Shown: positions 8,231 to 17,541, numbered from the stretch's first letter. The stretch: DNA of 64,000 bases from Acinetobacter sp. NIPH 2699 (GCF_022549355.1 NZ_JAKZGL010000018.1:1-64000); one strand, 5' to 3'. The notes: generated from the letters alone by a model not told the origin. Numbers and translations are program-made.

Positions 8231-8902
8231 TTGGAATTTTTCTTGAACTGGCTGTATATCCATAGTGTTGCTCCGCAATTTTTCTCTGCTTTGCTGACTA
8301 CGCTGAAGATTTCGATCATCAGCATTATTCTGGCAATCTTGCTGGGTCTGGTCTGTAGTGTCCTTATTACTTATCGAGTTCGTATACTTGATAAAGTTGC
8401 AAAAATATATATTGAAATATCACGTAATACGCCGCTGTTGATTCAACTCTTTTTCCTATATTACGGTTTACCGAAAATCGGGATCAAAATTGATGGATTT
8501 ACGTGTGGTGTCATCGGGCTGACCTTTCTGGGAGGCAGCTATATGGCCGAAGCCTTTAGAGCAGGATTGCAATCGGTTGCCAAAGGGCAAATTGATTCTG
8601 CACAAAGTATTGGACTCAAGCCTTATCAGATTTTTCAGTATGTGATTTTTCCTCAGGCACTTGCCGTGTCTATTCCTGCTATCGGTGCAAACTGTCTTTT
8701 TCTGATCAAGGAAAGTTCGGTGGTGAGTGCGATAGCCGTGGTTGAACTGTTGTTTGTGACCAAAGACCTAATTGGGATGGACTATAAGACCACAGAAGCC
8801 CTGTTTTTATTGATCATGTCTTATTTAATTATTTTATTGCCAGTGTCCATCTTGATCAGTTATTTGGAATACAGAAGTCGTCGGGTGAGCCATGGGGTTT
8901 GA
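8231..8902 (+). CDS. Polar amino acid ABC transporter permease 1
   Basis: This 223-residue inner-membrane permease belongs to the His/Glu/Gln/Arg/opine family. It has about five helices and the EAA loop (EAFRAGLQSVAKGQIDSAQSIGL), which docks on the ATPase. The start is TTG at 8231: an in-frame TAA lies at 8225, no ATG fits upstream, and no Shine-Dalgarno sequence is visible, so initiation looks weak or specially controlled. It overlaps the next permease gene by 11 bases and is the first gene of a five-gene operon. Confidence 0.85.
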   Translation: MEFFLNWLYIHSVAPQFFSALLTTLKISIISIILAILLGLVCSVLITYRVRILDKVAKIYIEISRNTPLLIQLFFLYYGLPKIGIKIDGFTCGVIGLTFLGGSYMAEAFRAGLQSVAKGQIDSAQSIGLKPYQIFQYVIFPQALAVSIPAIGANCLFLIKESSVVSAIAVVELLFVTKDLIGMDYKTTEALFLLIMSYLIILLPVSILISYLEYRSRRVSHGV

Positions 8903-9563
8903 ATATTTATTTCAGCCAAGCCATCTCGAACGTTTGATGTATGGTTTGTGGGTGACCGCCCAGATCGCTTTTATTTCCGTATTTTTTTCAGCGATTTTTG
9001 GCACGCTTTTAGGTGTCATCATGACTTCTAAAAATCTACTGATCAGAAGTCTGTGTAAGCTGTATTTAGAAGCGATTCGGATTATTCCAATCTTGGTTTT
9101 GCTGTTTGTCTTCTACTTCGGTTTTGCCACTTGGTTTAACTGGCAATTTTCTGCTGTTTCAGTGTGCATTTTAGTGTTTGTATTATGGGGAACAGCCGAA
9201 ATGGGGGATCTGGTTCGAGCTGCGATTAGCTCCATTGATCAGCATCAACGGGATGCTGCTTATGCACTGGGCTTAAGTCATGTACAGGCACTAGGCTATG
9301 TGATTTTTCCTCAAAGTTTAAAACGGGTCACGCCTGGAGCGATCAACCTGTTTACCCGAATGATCAAAACCAGTTCTCTAGCGGTATTGATCGGCGTGGT
9401 TGAAGTGATCAAAGTTGGGCAGCAAATTATTGAAAATTCTTTGTTGACGGTACCAACGGCTTCATTGTCGATCTATGGCTTTATTTTTATTTTGTATTTT
9501 TTGATCTGTTATCCCTTGTCTCGGTTGGCAGCACATCTGGAAAAAGCTTGGGAGTCATCATGA
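8892..9563 (+). CDS. Polar amino acid ABC transporter permease 2
   Basis: This second 223-residue permease of the same family is expected to form the membrane heterodimer with the upstream product. Its EAA loop reads RAAISSIDQHQRDAAYALGLS. The ATG lies inside the end of the first permease gene and its stop overlaps the ATPase start as ATGA, so the genes are translationally coupled. Confidence 0.87.
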   Translation: MGFEYLFQPSHLERLMYGLWVTAQIAFISVFFSAIFGTLLGVIMTSKNLLIRSLCKLYLEAIRIIPILVLLFVFYFGFATWFNWQFSAVSVCILVFVLWGTAEMGDLVRAAISSIDQHQRDAAYALGLSHVQALGYVIFPQSLKRVTPGAINLFTRMIKTSSLAVLIGVVEVIKVGQQIIENSLLTVPTASLSIYGFIFILYFLICYPLSRLAAHLEKAWESS

Positions 9564-10291
9564 CCTTGTTATCTATACAACAATTACAGAAATCATTTGC
9601 ACAAAGTCATATTTTACAAGGTATTGATCTCGACGTAGAACAAGGTGAAGTGGTGGTGATTTTAGGGCCATCAGGTTGTGGTAAGAGCACTCTGTTACGG
9701 TGTATCAATGGGCTTGAACCTATACAAGGCGGAGAAATTTCTCTGGCTGGCTCTGGTGTGTTGGGTAAAGATTTACCTTGGGTGGATGTGCGTCAGAAGA
9801 TCGGCATGGTCTTTCAGAACTATGAGCTCTTTGGGCATATGAACGTAATCGACAATATTCTGTTGGGTCCTTTAAAAGTACAGAAGCGACAACGTGCAGA
9901 GGCTGAACAGGTCGCAGATGCACTACTCAAACGGGTTGGGCTGTATGAACGCAAGCTGGATTATCCAAGACAGTTATCTGGTGGTCAAAAACAGCGTATT
10001 GCGATTGTTCGGTCACTGGTCATGCAACCTGAAGTGATTTTGCTGGACGAAATTACTGCGGCGCTTGACCCGGAAATGGTTCGGGAGGTTCTGGATGTGG
10101 TGCTGAAATTGGCCAATGAAGGCATGACCATGTTGATCGTGACGCATGAGATGTCTTTTGCGCGCAAGGTGGCTGATCGCATTATTTTTATGGACAAAGG
10201 CAAGATTGTTGAACAGGCACCACCACAGCAATTTTTTGAGCAGCCGCAAACAGAGCGAGCAAAGGCTTTTTTAAATATTTTGGCATATTGA
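9560..10291 (+). CDS. Polar amino acid ABC transporter ATP-binding protein
   Basis: This 243-residue ATPase energises amino acid uptake. Walker A GPSGCGKST is at 36-44, followed by the Q-loop FQNYELF, the signature LSGGQKQR, Walker B VILLDEITAALD and the switch histidine in VTHEM. The start is the ATG at 9560, preceded at good spacing by GGGAG and overlapping the upstream stop; an in-frame TTG at 9548 is less likely. It resembles the GlnQ/ArtP subfamily. Confidence 0.93.
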   Translation: MTLLSIQQLQKSFAQSHILQGIDLDVEQGEVVVILGPSGCGKSTLLRCINGLEPIQGGEISLAGSGVLGKDLPWVDVRQKIGMVFQNYELFGHMNVIDNILLGPLKVQKRQRAEAEQVADALLKRVGLYERKLDYPRQLSGGQKQRIAIVRSLVMQPEVILLDEITAALDPEMVREVLDVVLKLANEGMTMLIVTHEMSFARKVADRIIFMDKGKIVEQAPPQQFFEQPQTERAKAFLNILAY

Positions 10292-10320
10292 ACGATTTAA
10301 TAATGAATATGAGAACATAT

Positions 10321-11175
10321 ATGAGCAGAGTACAATCATTCAAAACTTTCAGCAGTATTCTTTTGTTGGCTGCCTTATTCAGTGCATGTAGTAAAGCACC
10401 ACAAACAGAAACGACTCAGGCGGATCATTCACTGGATCAAATCAAGAATCAGGATGTGTTAATAGTCGCAGTTTTTGCAGATAATCCACCATTTGGCTAT
10501 GTCGATAGCCGTGGGGAACATCAAGGTTTTGATATCGAGCTGGCAAAACAGGTGACCAAGGATCTGTTGGGTGATGAAAACAAAGTACAGTTTGTGATCA
10601 CTGAGGCAGCCAATCGGGTCGAATTCTTGAAATCCAATAAAGTTGATGTGGTTTTTGCCAGTTTTTCTGTCACACCAGAACGTCAGGAAGTGGTGGATTT
10701 TGCTGAGCCTTATTTAAAAGCCGCATTGGGAATTGTTTCACCTAAAAAGACAGCCATCACAGCAGTGGAACAGTTACAAGGGAAAACCTTGATCGTTAAT
10801 AAAGGTTCAAGCTCAGATATATTTTTCACGAAAAATTATCCAAAAGTTAAGTTGCTTAAGTTTGAGCAAAATACTGATGCCTTTAATGCCCTTAAGGATG
10901 GTCGTGGTGATGCTATTTCGCAGGATAGTACTTATGCATTGGCTTGGGTTGCAAAAAATCCAGAATATGTGGCAGGTATCCAGCAGATTGGCAATGAAGA
11001 TTTCATTGCTCCTGCGGTTAGAAAAGGTAATACCCAGTTATTGAATTGGCTGAATACCGAAATTACACAATTAAGAAATACGGGGGAGGTACAAAAAATC
11101 TACGACCAAACCCTTAAACCTGTTTATGGCGAAAGTGTAGATGCCAACGTTTTTTTAAATGTGGCTCAATCATAA
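10321..11175 (+). CDS. Amino acid-binding lipoprotein 1 (ABC transporter)
   Basis: This 284-residue family 3 solute-binding protein captures an amino acid outside the inner membrane and hands it to the permeases. A signal peptide ends in the lipobox LFSAC (Cys about residue 23), so it is lipid-anchored. Conserved blocks include NPPFGYVD, GFDIELAKQV and FSVTPERQEVVDFAEPYL. I chose the ATG at 10321 because GAGAA sits five bases upstream; in-frame starts at 10288, 10303 and 10309 are possible. The next gene is a close paralogue. Confidence 0.87.
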   Translation: MSRVQSFKTFSSILLLAALFSACSKAPQTETTQADHSLDQIKNQDVLIVAVFADNPPFGYVDSRGEHQGFDIELAKQVTKDLLGDENKVQFVITEAANRVEFLKSNKVDVVFASFSVTPERQEVVDFAEPYLKAALGIVSPKKTAITAVEQLQGKTLIVNKGSSSDIFFTKNYPKVKLLKFEQNTDAFNALKDGRGDAISQDSTYALAWVAKNPEYVAGIQQIGNEDFIAPAVRKGNTQLLNWLNTEITQLRNTGEVQKIYDQTLKPVYGESVDANVFLNVAQS

Positions 11176-11231
11176 TTTCTCACTATTCTCAATACACAAC
11201 TTAAAACATAAACCTAATCAGAGGTAGAATA

Positions 11232-12089
11232 ATGACCAGTTTAAGCTTTAAAAATCTAAAATATTTGTTTGCAGCATCATTAATCGGTATCAGCTTATCT
11301 GCATGCGATAAAAATAATCAGCATCCAACCGAACAGGATCAGCAAGTATCGAGTATTGAGCAAATTAAGAAAAATGGTGTAGTTCGGATTGGTGTGTTTA
11401 GTGATAAACCACCATTTGGTTATTTGGATGAACAAGGGAAAAATCAGGGATTTGACGTTGAAATTGCTAAACATGTCGCCAAGGATCTGCTGGGAGACGA
11501 AAATAAAGTCGAGTTTGTTTTGACGGAAGCCGCGAATCGTGTGGAATACTTAAAAGCCAATAAAGTCGATATTATTTTTGCCAACTTTACGGTTACACCA
11601 GAACGTCAAGAAGTCGTGGATTTTGCTAGCCCATATTTAAAGGTTGCCTTGGGCGTGGTATCTCCTAAAGGTCAGGTAATTACCGATATTGCCCAGCTAA
11701 AAGATAAAACCTTGTTGGTTAATAAGGGGACAACTGCGGATGCATTCTTCAGTAAACAACATCCAGAGATTAAACTGCAAAAGTATGAGCAAAATACCGA
11801 AACTTTTGATGCTTTGAGAGATGGTCGTGGCGTAGCACTTGCACACGATAATCTACTGGTCTTGGCTTGGGCTAAAGAAAATCCGAATTATACGGTGGGT
11901 ATTACCAGTCTAGGACAACAGGACTTGATTGCACCCGCGGTGAAAAAAGGCAATCAGGAACTTTTAGATTGGCTCAATCAAGATCTTGAAAAACTGGCAA
12001 AAGAAGGTGTCATTCATCAAGCCTATGAGAAAACTTTAAAACCAGTGTATGGCGATGCGATTGCCGCACAAGATCTGATCATTGAATAA
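11232..12089 (+). CDS. Amino acid-binding lipoprotein 2 (ABC transporter)
   Basis: This 285-residue family 3 solute-binding lipoprotein has its lipobox at LSAC and a good ribosome site (AGAGG). It matches the preceding protein along its whole length, with identical runs such as KDLLGDENKV, TEAANRVE and TPERQEVVDF, so the two arose by tandem duplication. Both could share one permease and ATPase set with different ligand preferences. It is the last gene of the operon. Confidence 0.88.
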   Translation: MTSLSFKNLKYLFAASLIGISLSACDKNNQHPTEQDQQVSSIEQIKKNGVVRIGVFSDKPPFGYLDEQGKNQGFDVEIAKHVAKDLLGDENKVEFVLTEAANRVEYLKANKVDIIFANFTVTPERQEVVDFASPYLKVALGVVSPKGQVITDIAQLKDKTLLVNKGTTADAFFSKQHPEIKLQKYEQNTETFDALRDGRGVALAHDNLLVLAWAKENPNYTVGITSLGQQDLIAPAVKKGNQELLDWLNQDLEKLAKEGVIHQAYEKTLKPVYGDAIAAQDLIIE

Positions 12090-12109
12090 CAGCATATTAA
12101 TTTGATTTA

Positions 12110-12138
12110 AAAAGCGGCACTAATAAGATGCCGCTTTT
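12110..12138 (+). terminator. Terminator of the amino acid ABC operon
   Basis: AAAAAGCGGCA and TGCCGCTTTTT form a strong 11-base stem with a nine-base loop, 20 bases after the last stop codon. Confidence 0.9.
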
Positions 12139-12141
12139 TAA

Positions 12142-12430
12142 ATGTTACTTTCATACTGAAAACTTGGTACTGTCATAAAGAAAGTGGTTTATATCATGGA
12201 GTTTTTAAATTTGGATATATATATTCACTAGACCACTTTCATCATTATTTAGCCTCTTTGTCTTCCTCCCATCGGAAGAATGAGGAACGATTGAAGTTCC
12301 GCAAGGGGATCTATGAAAGACGTCTACTTAGATTTGATCAAAATGGCAAACAGAAAAATAATCTTAGGTCAAAGCAATAAGATCAAAATGGGTTATATAT
12401 GGACAGTATTGAGAATAGGAAAAAAGTACG
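12142..12430 (+). other. Structured non-coding stretch before the SDR gene
   Basis: No recognised gene lies here. GAAAGTGGT (12180-12188) and ACCACTTTC (12232-12240) are a perfect 9-base inverted repeat with TATATC/GATATA nested inside. Two tidy hairpins follow: CTTCC-TCCCATC-GGAAG (12262-12278) and GGAAC-GATTGAA-GTTCC (12284-12300). AAGGGG then precedes an ATG at 12313 that opens a 57-codon frame running to 12486, into the SDR gene. GATCAAAATGG occurs twice, 45 bases apart (12336 and 12381). It may be a small RNA, a leader or a decayed gene. Confidence 0.4.
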
Positions 12431-13240
12431 ATGAATTTAAAAGGAAAAACAATTGTACTTACTGGTGCATCTGGTGGGATAGGTGAACAGGCTGCAATTC
12501 AACTGGCTTTATTAGGTGCAAATATTTGTTTGATTGCTCGTCGTGCAGACGAATTAGAGCGTGTACAGAATATTATCCACGGACAAGGTGGTAATGCATG
12601 GATTTATCCTGTTGATATTACCTTGGATGAAGACGCGAAACAGTGTATTGAACAAATCTTAAGTGAACATGTAAAAGTTGATGTATTAATTAACAATGCT
12701 GCTCGTTCTATACGTCGTCCTATTACTCAAGCATTGGATCGGTTACATGATTATGAGCGGACCATGCAAATTAATTATTTTGCAGCATTACGTTTGACAT
12801 TAGGCTTCTTACCACACTTTCTCGCAAATGGTCGTGGACATATTATCAATATATCAACGATGTCTACTCAAGTACCCATTCCCTTGTTTTCAGCATATTT
12901 AGCCAGTAAATCTGCATTGGAATCCTTTTCTCGATCACTCAGCATGGAGTTAGGCGATCAAGGAATTGACGTGAGTATTGTATATTTTCCAATGGTACGA
13001 ACCCCGATGTCATCTAAAACCACTATCTATAAACATATGCGTATGCTGGATACCTCTACGGCAGCGAGTTGGATCGTCAAGGCTGTACAGCAAAAATCAT
13101 ATCGTATAACGAGTACCAGTGGTGCAATTGCAAATGCTTTGCTTAATACAGCACCTGCTACTGTCATGAATTTAACTCGACCGTTATTTCGCTTGATGGA
13201 TCGTCGGCTAGAAAAAAAGTTAAAAGATAAATCCAGCTAA
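12431..13240 (+). CDS. Short-chain dehydrogenase/reductase family protein
   Basis: This 269-residue classical SDR oxidoreductase has the NAD(P)-binding TGASGGIG at about residues 12-19, NNAARS near 87-92, a catalytic Ser in NISTMS and the YLASK pair. The extended C-terminus (about residues 225-269, ending in a Lys/Arg-rich helix) resembles membrane-associated lipid-related SDRs. The substrate is unknown. The sequence just upstream of the ATG is A-rich and lacks a clear ribosome site. Confidence 0.85.
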   Translation: MNLKGKTIVLTGASGGIGEQAAIQLALLGANICLIARRADELERVQNIIHGQGGNAWIYPVDITLDEDAKQCIEQILSEHVKVDVLINNAARSIRRPITQALDRLHDYERTMQINYFAALRLTLGFLPHFLANGRGHIINISTMSTQVPIPLFSAYLASKSALESFSRSLSMELGDQGIDVSIVYFPMVRTPMSSKTTIYKHMRMLDTSTAASWIVKAVQQKSYRITSTSGAIANALLNTAPATVMNLTRPLFRLMDRRLEKKLKDKSS

Positions 13241-13439
13241 CCTTTTGTTAACGTATAAAGAAAGAGCTAATTCATTGTAAATGGATAAGTAAGTTGATTG
13301 GATTGCTTGTGTCAATAACTTAGATAATAGCGAGTTTATAAGGCGTCTATCTTATTTCTACTGCTGTTTTTTTACTTTCTAGATTCATATCCACATAAAA
13401 AACAACATGCTAAACTAGGCTACTTGTCTTTCAAATTGC

Positions 13440-16400
13440 ATGATTTTCTCTATGTTTCAGCAAGAAATCTCTCAATTAAACTTACAACAACTCAAAGCAG
13501 GCGAAAAACGCTGGATTGGTTCCTTACTAGGATCATCAGCCGCACTATTATTTAAAGAAATTGCCACGCAAAGTTCAAACCTATATGTGATTGTGACGAG
13601 GAATAATCAGCACCTTGCACAGTTAGAAAGTGAACTCGAATTTTATGGTATCAAACCAGTAATTTTCCCAGACTGGGAAATTTTACCTTATGACCGATTG
13701 TCCCCACACCAAGATATTGTTTCAGAACGCTTGGCTATTTTATCCAACATGCCACAAAAAGGCATTTTACTTGTTTCAGCCAGCACCTTAGCGCAACGAG
13801 TTGCACCTTATTCATGGGTCGTCGGTGAACACTTTGATATCAAAGTGGGACAAAAGCTAGATTTAGAGGTGCAGAAAAAGCAACTGGTTCAGGCTGGCTA
13901 CCGTTTAGTTGATACCGTCTATGATCATGGTGAGTTTGCTGTTCGCGGCAGCATTATGGATATTTTTGCATCTGGGCAAGAACAACCGATCCGAATAGAT
14001 CTATTTGATGATGAAATAGAAAGCCTAAAATTCTTTGATCCCGAAACGCAACGAACCACAGAATCCTTAAAAAACTTTACAGTTTTACCTGCAAAAGAAT
14101 TTCCGCTAAAAGAAGGGCGCTCTACCTTTAGAGATCGTTATGCAGAAAGTTTTCCGACCGCCAATCCGAAGAAAAATCCCATTTATCAAGATGTATTAGA
14201 AGGGATTGCGACGCCTGGATTGGAGTTCTACTTACCATTGTTTTTTGATAAAAAGACAATGGAAGCACAAAGCACGCTAACGATGTACTTACCAAAGAAT
14301 TGCATTGTCATTACAAATAATGAAGTTGAAGATGAATTAATCAACTTTTGGAAAGAAGTCGTACGTCGTTACGAAGATCGCCGTCACAATATCGATCAAC
14401 CGATTCTTCCACCTGAAGAATTATTTTTAACGCCAAACCATGTGTTGCAGGCGTTAAATCAACTTCCACGAATTATTGCATCTGCTGACGCTTTTGAAAA
14501 CAAAGCTGGTGTACTGAATTTAACGGCTGAGCCACCGACTAAACTTGCAGTTGAGCCAAAAAAAGAGCAGCCTTTTGAAGCGGTCAAACGTTATGTGGAT
14601 CGAAGCAATCACCCTGTTTTATTGGTGGCTGAAAGTGCGGGTCGTCGTGAAACCTTAAAAGATGCATTACGTTCAGCTTTGGGTGAAATTACGACAGTAG
14701 AAAGTTTTGCTCAATTCCAAAAAGAAAAATTACGTGTTGCGATTACCAATGCACCTTTAGATCGTGGGTTATTGTTAACTGATCAACTCTCCGTTATTTC
14801 AGAAAATCAGTTGTATGAACATCGTGTCATGCAACGCCGTCGAAAGCGTCAACAAGAAGTTTCTGAAGAGTTCTTAGTCCGTAGTTTAACTGAGTTAAAT
14901 ATTGGCGCGCCTGTGGTTCATATTGATCATGGTGTGGGACGTTATGCTGGTTTGGTTACACTGGAAATTGATCAACAAGATTATGAGTTCTTACAACTTG
15001 ATTATGCGGATAGTGCAAAAATATATGTACCTGTCACTAACTTACATTTAATCAGTCGTTATAGCGGTGGTGATCCTGATCTTGCGCCTTTACATAAAAT
15101 TGGTACGGATACGTGGAGCAAAGCCAAACGCAAAGCTTTAGAACAAATTCATGATGTTGCTGCTGAGTTGTTGCATATTCAGGCACGTCGTCAAGCTAAA
15201 CCTGGCTTTGCTTTTGAGCTTGATCAAATGGCATATATGCAATTTTCCAGTGGTTTTGCTTATGAAGAAACGCTGGACCAAGCCAACGCCATTGATGCCA
15301 CATTACATGATATGCAATTGGCTAAGCCGATGGATCGTTTAGTCTGTGGTGATGTCGGTTTTGGTAAAACCGAAGTTGCGATGCGAGCAGCTTTTGTCGC
15401 AGTGCAAAATGGTAAACAAGTCGCTGTACTTGTGCCGACGACATTATTGGCACAACAGCATTTTGAATCATTTAAAGATCGCTTTGCTGATACCGCCGTT
15501 AGAATTGAGGTTTTATCTCGTTTTGGCAGTAATAAAACACATTTAAAAATCATCGAAGATTTAGCAGATGGTAAAGTCGATATCGTGGTGGGAACGCATA
15601 AGATCCTACAAGAAAATATCCAATTTAATCATTTAGGTTTAATGATTGTAGATGAAGAACACCGCTTTGGGGTTCGAGACAAAGAGCGGATCAAAGCTTT
15701 ACGTGCCGATGTCGATATGTTGACCTTAACCGCAACACCGATTCCGCGGACATTGAACATGGCATTTTCTGGCATGCGTGATCTGTCGATTATTGCTACG
15801 CCTCCTGCACGTCGTTTAGCGGTAAAAACCTTTGTGCAAGAACATACCGATGACTCAATCAAAGAAGCCATTTTGCGTGAGTTATTGCGTGGTGGGCAGG
15901 TATATCTTCTACACAATGAAGTGGAAAGCATTGAGCGAGCGGCTGAAACGATTCGTACTTTAGTCCCTGAAGCACGTGTCGCAGTTGCACATGGGCAAAT
16001 GCGCGAACGTGAACTCGAACAAGTGATGCAGCAGTTCTATCACAAAGAATATAATGTTTTGGTGTGCTCGACGATTATCGAAACAGGGATTGATGTCCCA
16101 AATGCCAATACTATTATTATTGAGCGTGCTGATAAGTTAGGTTTAGCGCAGCTCCACCAATTACGTGGGCGTGTTGGTCGTTCGCATCATCAGGCTTATG
16201 CATACTTATTGGTACCTTCGCTGAAGCACTTAAAAGGGGATGCCGAAAAGCGTTTAGATGCGATTCAGCGTGCTTCAACTTTAGGTGCTGGCTTTATGCT
16301 GGCGACAGAGGATTTGGAAATCCGTGGTGCGGGTGAGCTGTTAGGTGAGCAGCAAAGTGGTTCTATGCATGCCATTGGTTATAGCTTGTATATGGAAATG

Positions 16401-16913
16401 CTTGAAAAGGCGACCAAAGCGATTCAAAAAGGAAAAACACCAAACTTTGATGCGCCATTGTCATTGACTGCTGAGATTAATCTTCATATGCCAGCACTCA
16501 TTCCAGACGATTATTTGGGTGATGTACATCAGCGTTTACTGTTCTATAAGCGTATTAGTAATACCGATACGCAGGAAAAGTTGGACAATATCCGCATGGA
16601 ATTGATCGACCGTTTTGGTATTCCACCACAATCAGTTAAGCAACTCTTTAGCGTTCATCAAATCCGCTTGAAAGCTGAACAACTTGGGATGACCAAAGTT
16701 GATATCAATAGCAATGGGGGCTATGTTGAATTTTCACCTGATACCCCAGTACAAGCGGTCAGCATTATTCAATTGATGCAGAAAAATCCAACTTATTATC
16801 GAATGGAGGGTGGTCAACGCTTGAAAATTATGGTGCAGCTTGCTGAATATGATAAGCGTATTCAATTCATTATTGATTTATTGAATAAATTATTAAGTGA
16901 AATGAATGACTAG
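13440..16913 (+). CDS. mfd: Transcription-repair coupling factor Mfd
   Basis: This 1157-residue ATP-dependent translocase removes RNA polymerase stalled at DNA lesions and recruits UvrA. A UvrB-like N-terminal region is followed by the CarD-like RNA polymerase-interaction domain (about 480-580), then a RecG-like helicase core with Walker A GDVGFGKTE at 637-645 and DEEH at 738-741. The C-terminal TRCF domain lies at about 1000-1100. Length is usual (1148 in E. coli). A second ATG at 13452 (MFQQEI) is an equally plausible start, since neither has a clear ribosome site. Confidence 0.95.
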   Translation: MIFSMFQQEISQLNLQQLKAGEKRWIGSLLGSSAALLFKEIATQSSNLYVIVTRNNQHLAQLESELEFYGIKPVIFPDWEILPYDRLSPHQDIVSERLAILSNMPQKGILLVSASTLAQRVAPYSWVVGEHFDIKVGQKLDLEVQKKQLVQAGYRLVDTVYDHGEFAVRGSIMDIFASGQEQPIRIDLFDDEIESLKFFDPETQRTTESLKNFTVLPAKEFPLKEGRSTFRDRYAESFPTANPKKNPIYQDVLEGIATPGLEFYLPLFFDKKTMEAQSTLTMYLPKNCIVITNNEVEDELINFWKEVVRRYEDRRHNIDQPILPPEELFLTPNHVLQALNQLPRIIASADAFENKAGVLNLTAEPPTKLAVEPKKEQPFEAVKRYVDRSNHPVLLVAESAGRRETLKDALRSALGEITTVESFAQFQKEKLRVAITNAPLDRGLLLTDQLSVISENQLYEHRVMQRRRKRQQEVSEEFLVRSLTELNIGAPVVHIDHGVGRYAGLVTLEIDQQDYEFLQLDYADSAKIYVPVTNLHLISRYSGGDPDLAPLHKIGTDTWSKAKRKALEQIHDVAAELLHIQARRQAKPGFAFELDQMAYMQFSSGFAYEETLDQANAIDATLHDMQLAKPMDRLVCGDVGFGKTEVAMRAAFVAVQNGKQVAVLVPTTLLAQQHFESFKDRFADTAVRIEVLSRFGSNKTHLKIIEDLADGKVDIVVGTHKILQENIQFNHLGLMIVDEEHRFGVRDKERIKALRADVDMLTLTATPIPRTLNMAFSGMRDLSIIATPPARRLAVKTFVQEHTDDSIKEAILRELLRGGQVYLLHNEVESIERAAETIRTLVPEARVAVAHGQMRERELEQVMQQFYHKEYNVLVCSTIIETGIDVPNANTIIIERADKLGLAQLHQLRGRVGRSHHQAYAYLLVPSLKHLKGDAEKRLDAIQRASTLGAGFMLATEDLEIRGAGELLGEQQSGSMHAIGYSLYMEMLEKATKAIQKGKTPNFDAPLSLTAEINLHMPALIPDDYLGDVHQRLLFYKRISNTDTQEKLDNIRMELIDRFGIPPQSVKQLFSVHQIRLKAEQLGMTKVDINSNGGYVEFSPDTPVQAVSIIQLMQKNPTYYRMEGGQRLKIMVQLAEYDKRIQFIIDLLNKLLSEMND

Positions 16914-16958
16914 AAAAAAACCATGATTTGTTGGTTAATTGAGCAAGTTGGTTTTTTT
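16914..16958 (+). terminator. Probable terminator of mfd
   Basis: AAAAAACCA and TGGTTTTTT can pair across a loop of about 25 bases, followed by T-runs. The loop is large, so this is a weaker call. Confidence 0.5.
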
Positions 16959-17047
16959 ACAAGCTAACGACTTTCTTTGATTAAAGCCTTATGTAATAAA
17001 TGAGGAAAATCATTGTTATTTGTAATCAAATAGCATACTTAGAATAT

Positions 17048-17067
17048 TCACATCAGAACTGATGTGA
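17048..17067. promoter_or_regulatory. Perfect 20-base interrupted palindrome upstream of the HIT gene
   Basis: TCACATCAGAACTGATGTGA has 9-base perfect arms around AA and ends 39 bases before the HIT gene. It fits a dimeric repressor operator or a very stable hairpin in the leader. The arm order is opposite to a CRP/Vfr site. The cognate protein is unknown. Confidence 0.5.
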
Positions 17068-17106
17068 TAGTATTGATCATCATTATTCTGCATCATTTAT
17101 AAAGAT

Positions 17107-17541
17107 ATGTTTAGTTTGCATCCCCAACTTGCTCAAGATACATTTTTTGTAGGCGATTTCCCGCTTTCAACATGTCGTTTAATGAATGATATGCAATTTC
17201 CTTGGTTGATCCTTGTGCCACGTGTGCCAGGGGTTACAGAGCTGTATGAACTCAGCCAAGCAGATCAGGAACAGTTTTTGCGTGAATCAAGCTGGTTATC
17301 CAGCCAACTTGCGCGTGTATTCCGTGCGGATAAAATGAATGTTGCTGCTTTAGGGAATGTTGTACCTCAATTGCATTTTCATCATGTCGTGCGCTATCAA
17401 AACGATGTGGCGTGGCCTAAACCAGTATGGGGAACACCTGCTGTTCCTTATAGTAATGATGTGTTGGCACATATGCGCCAAACATTAATGCTTGCATTGC
17501 GTGGTCAAGGTGATATGCCATTCGATTGGCGTATGGACTGA
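17107..17541 (+). CDS. HIT domain-containing protein
   Basis: This 144-residue cytoplasmic protein of the histidine triad superfamily (nucleotide hydrolases or transferases) has the motif region QLHFHHVV near residues 97-104, where the first histidine of the usual HxHxHxx pattern is replaced by Gln. This variant looks typical of a gammaproteobacterial subgroup, in which the catalytic His is kept. The substrate is unknown. The next gene, a nucleotide cyclase, starts 49 bases later, so the two may be co-transcribed. Confidence 0.85.
   Translation: MFSLHPQLAQDTFFVGDFPLSTCRLMNDMQFPWLILVPRVPGVTELYELSQADQEQFLRESSWLSSQLARVFRADKMNVAALGNVVPQLHFHHVVRYQNDVAWPKPVWGTPAVPYSNDVLAHMRQTLMLALRGQGDMPFDWRMD

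Noticed and set aside
15260..15553. Open frames of 60-100 codons on both strands inside mfd
   Set aside because: They are frame shadows of the conserved helicase domain.
17048..17067. CRP/Vfr binding site reading of the palindrome
   Set aside because: The CRP family motif is TGTGA-N6-TCACA; here the arms occur in the opposite order with a different spacing.
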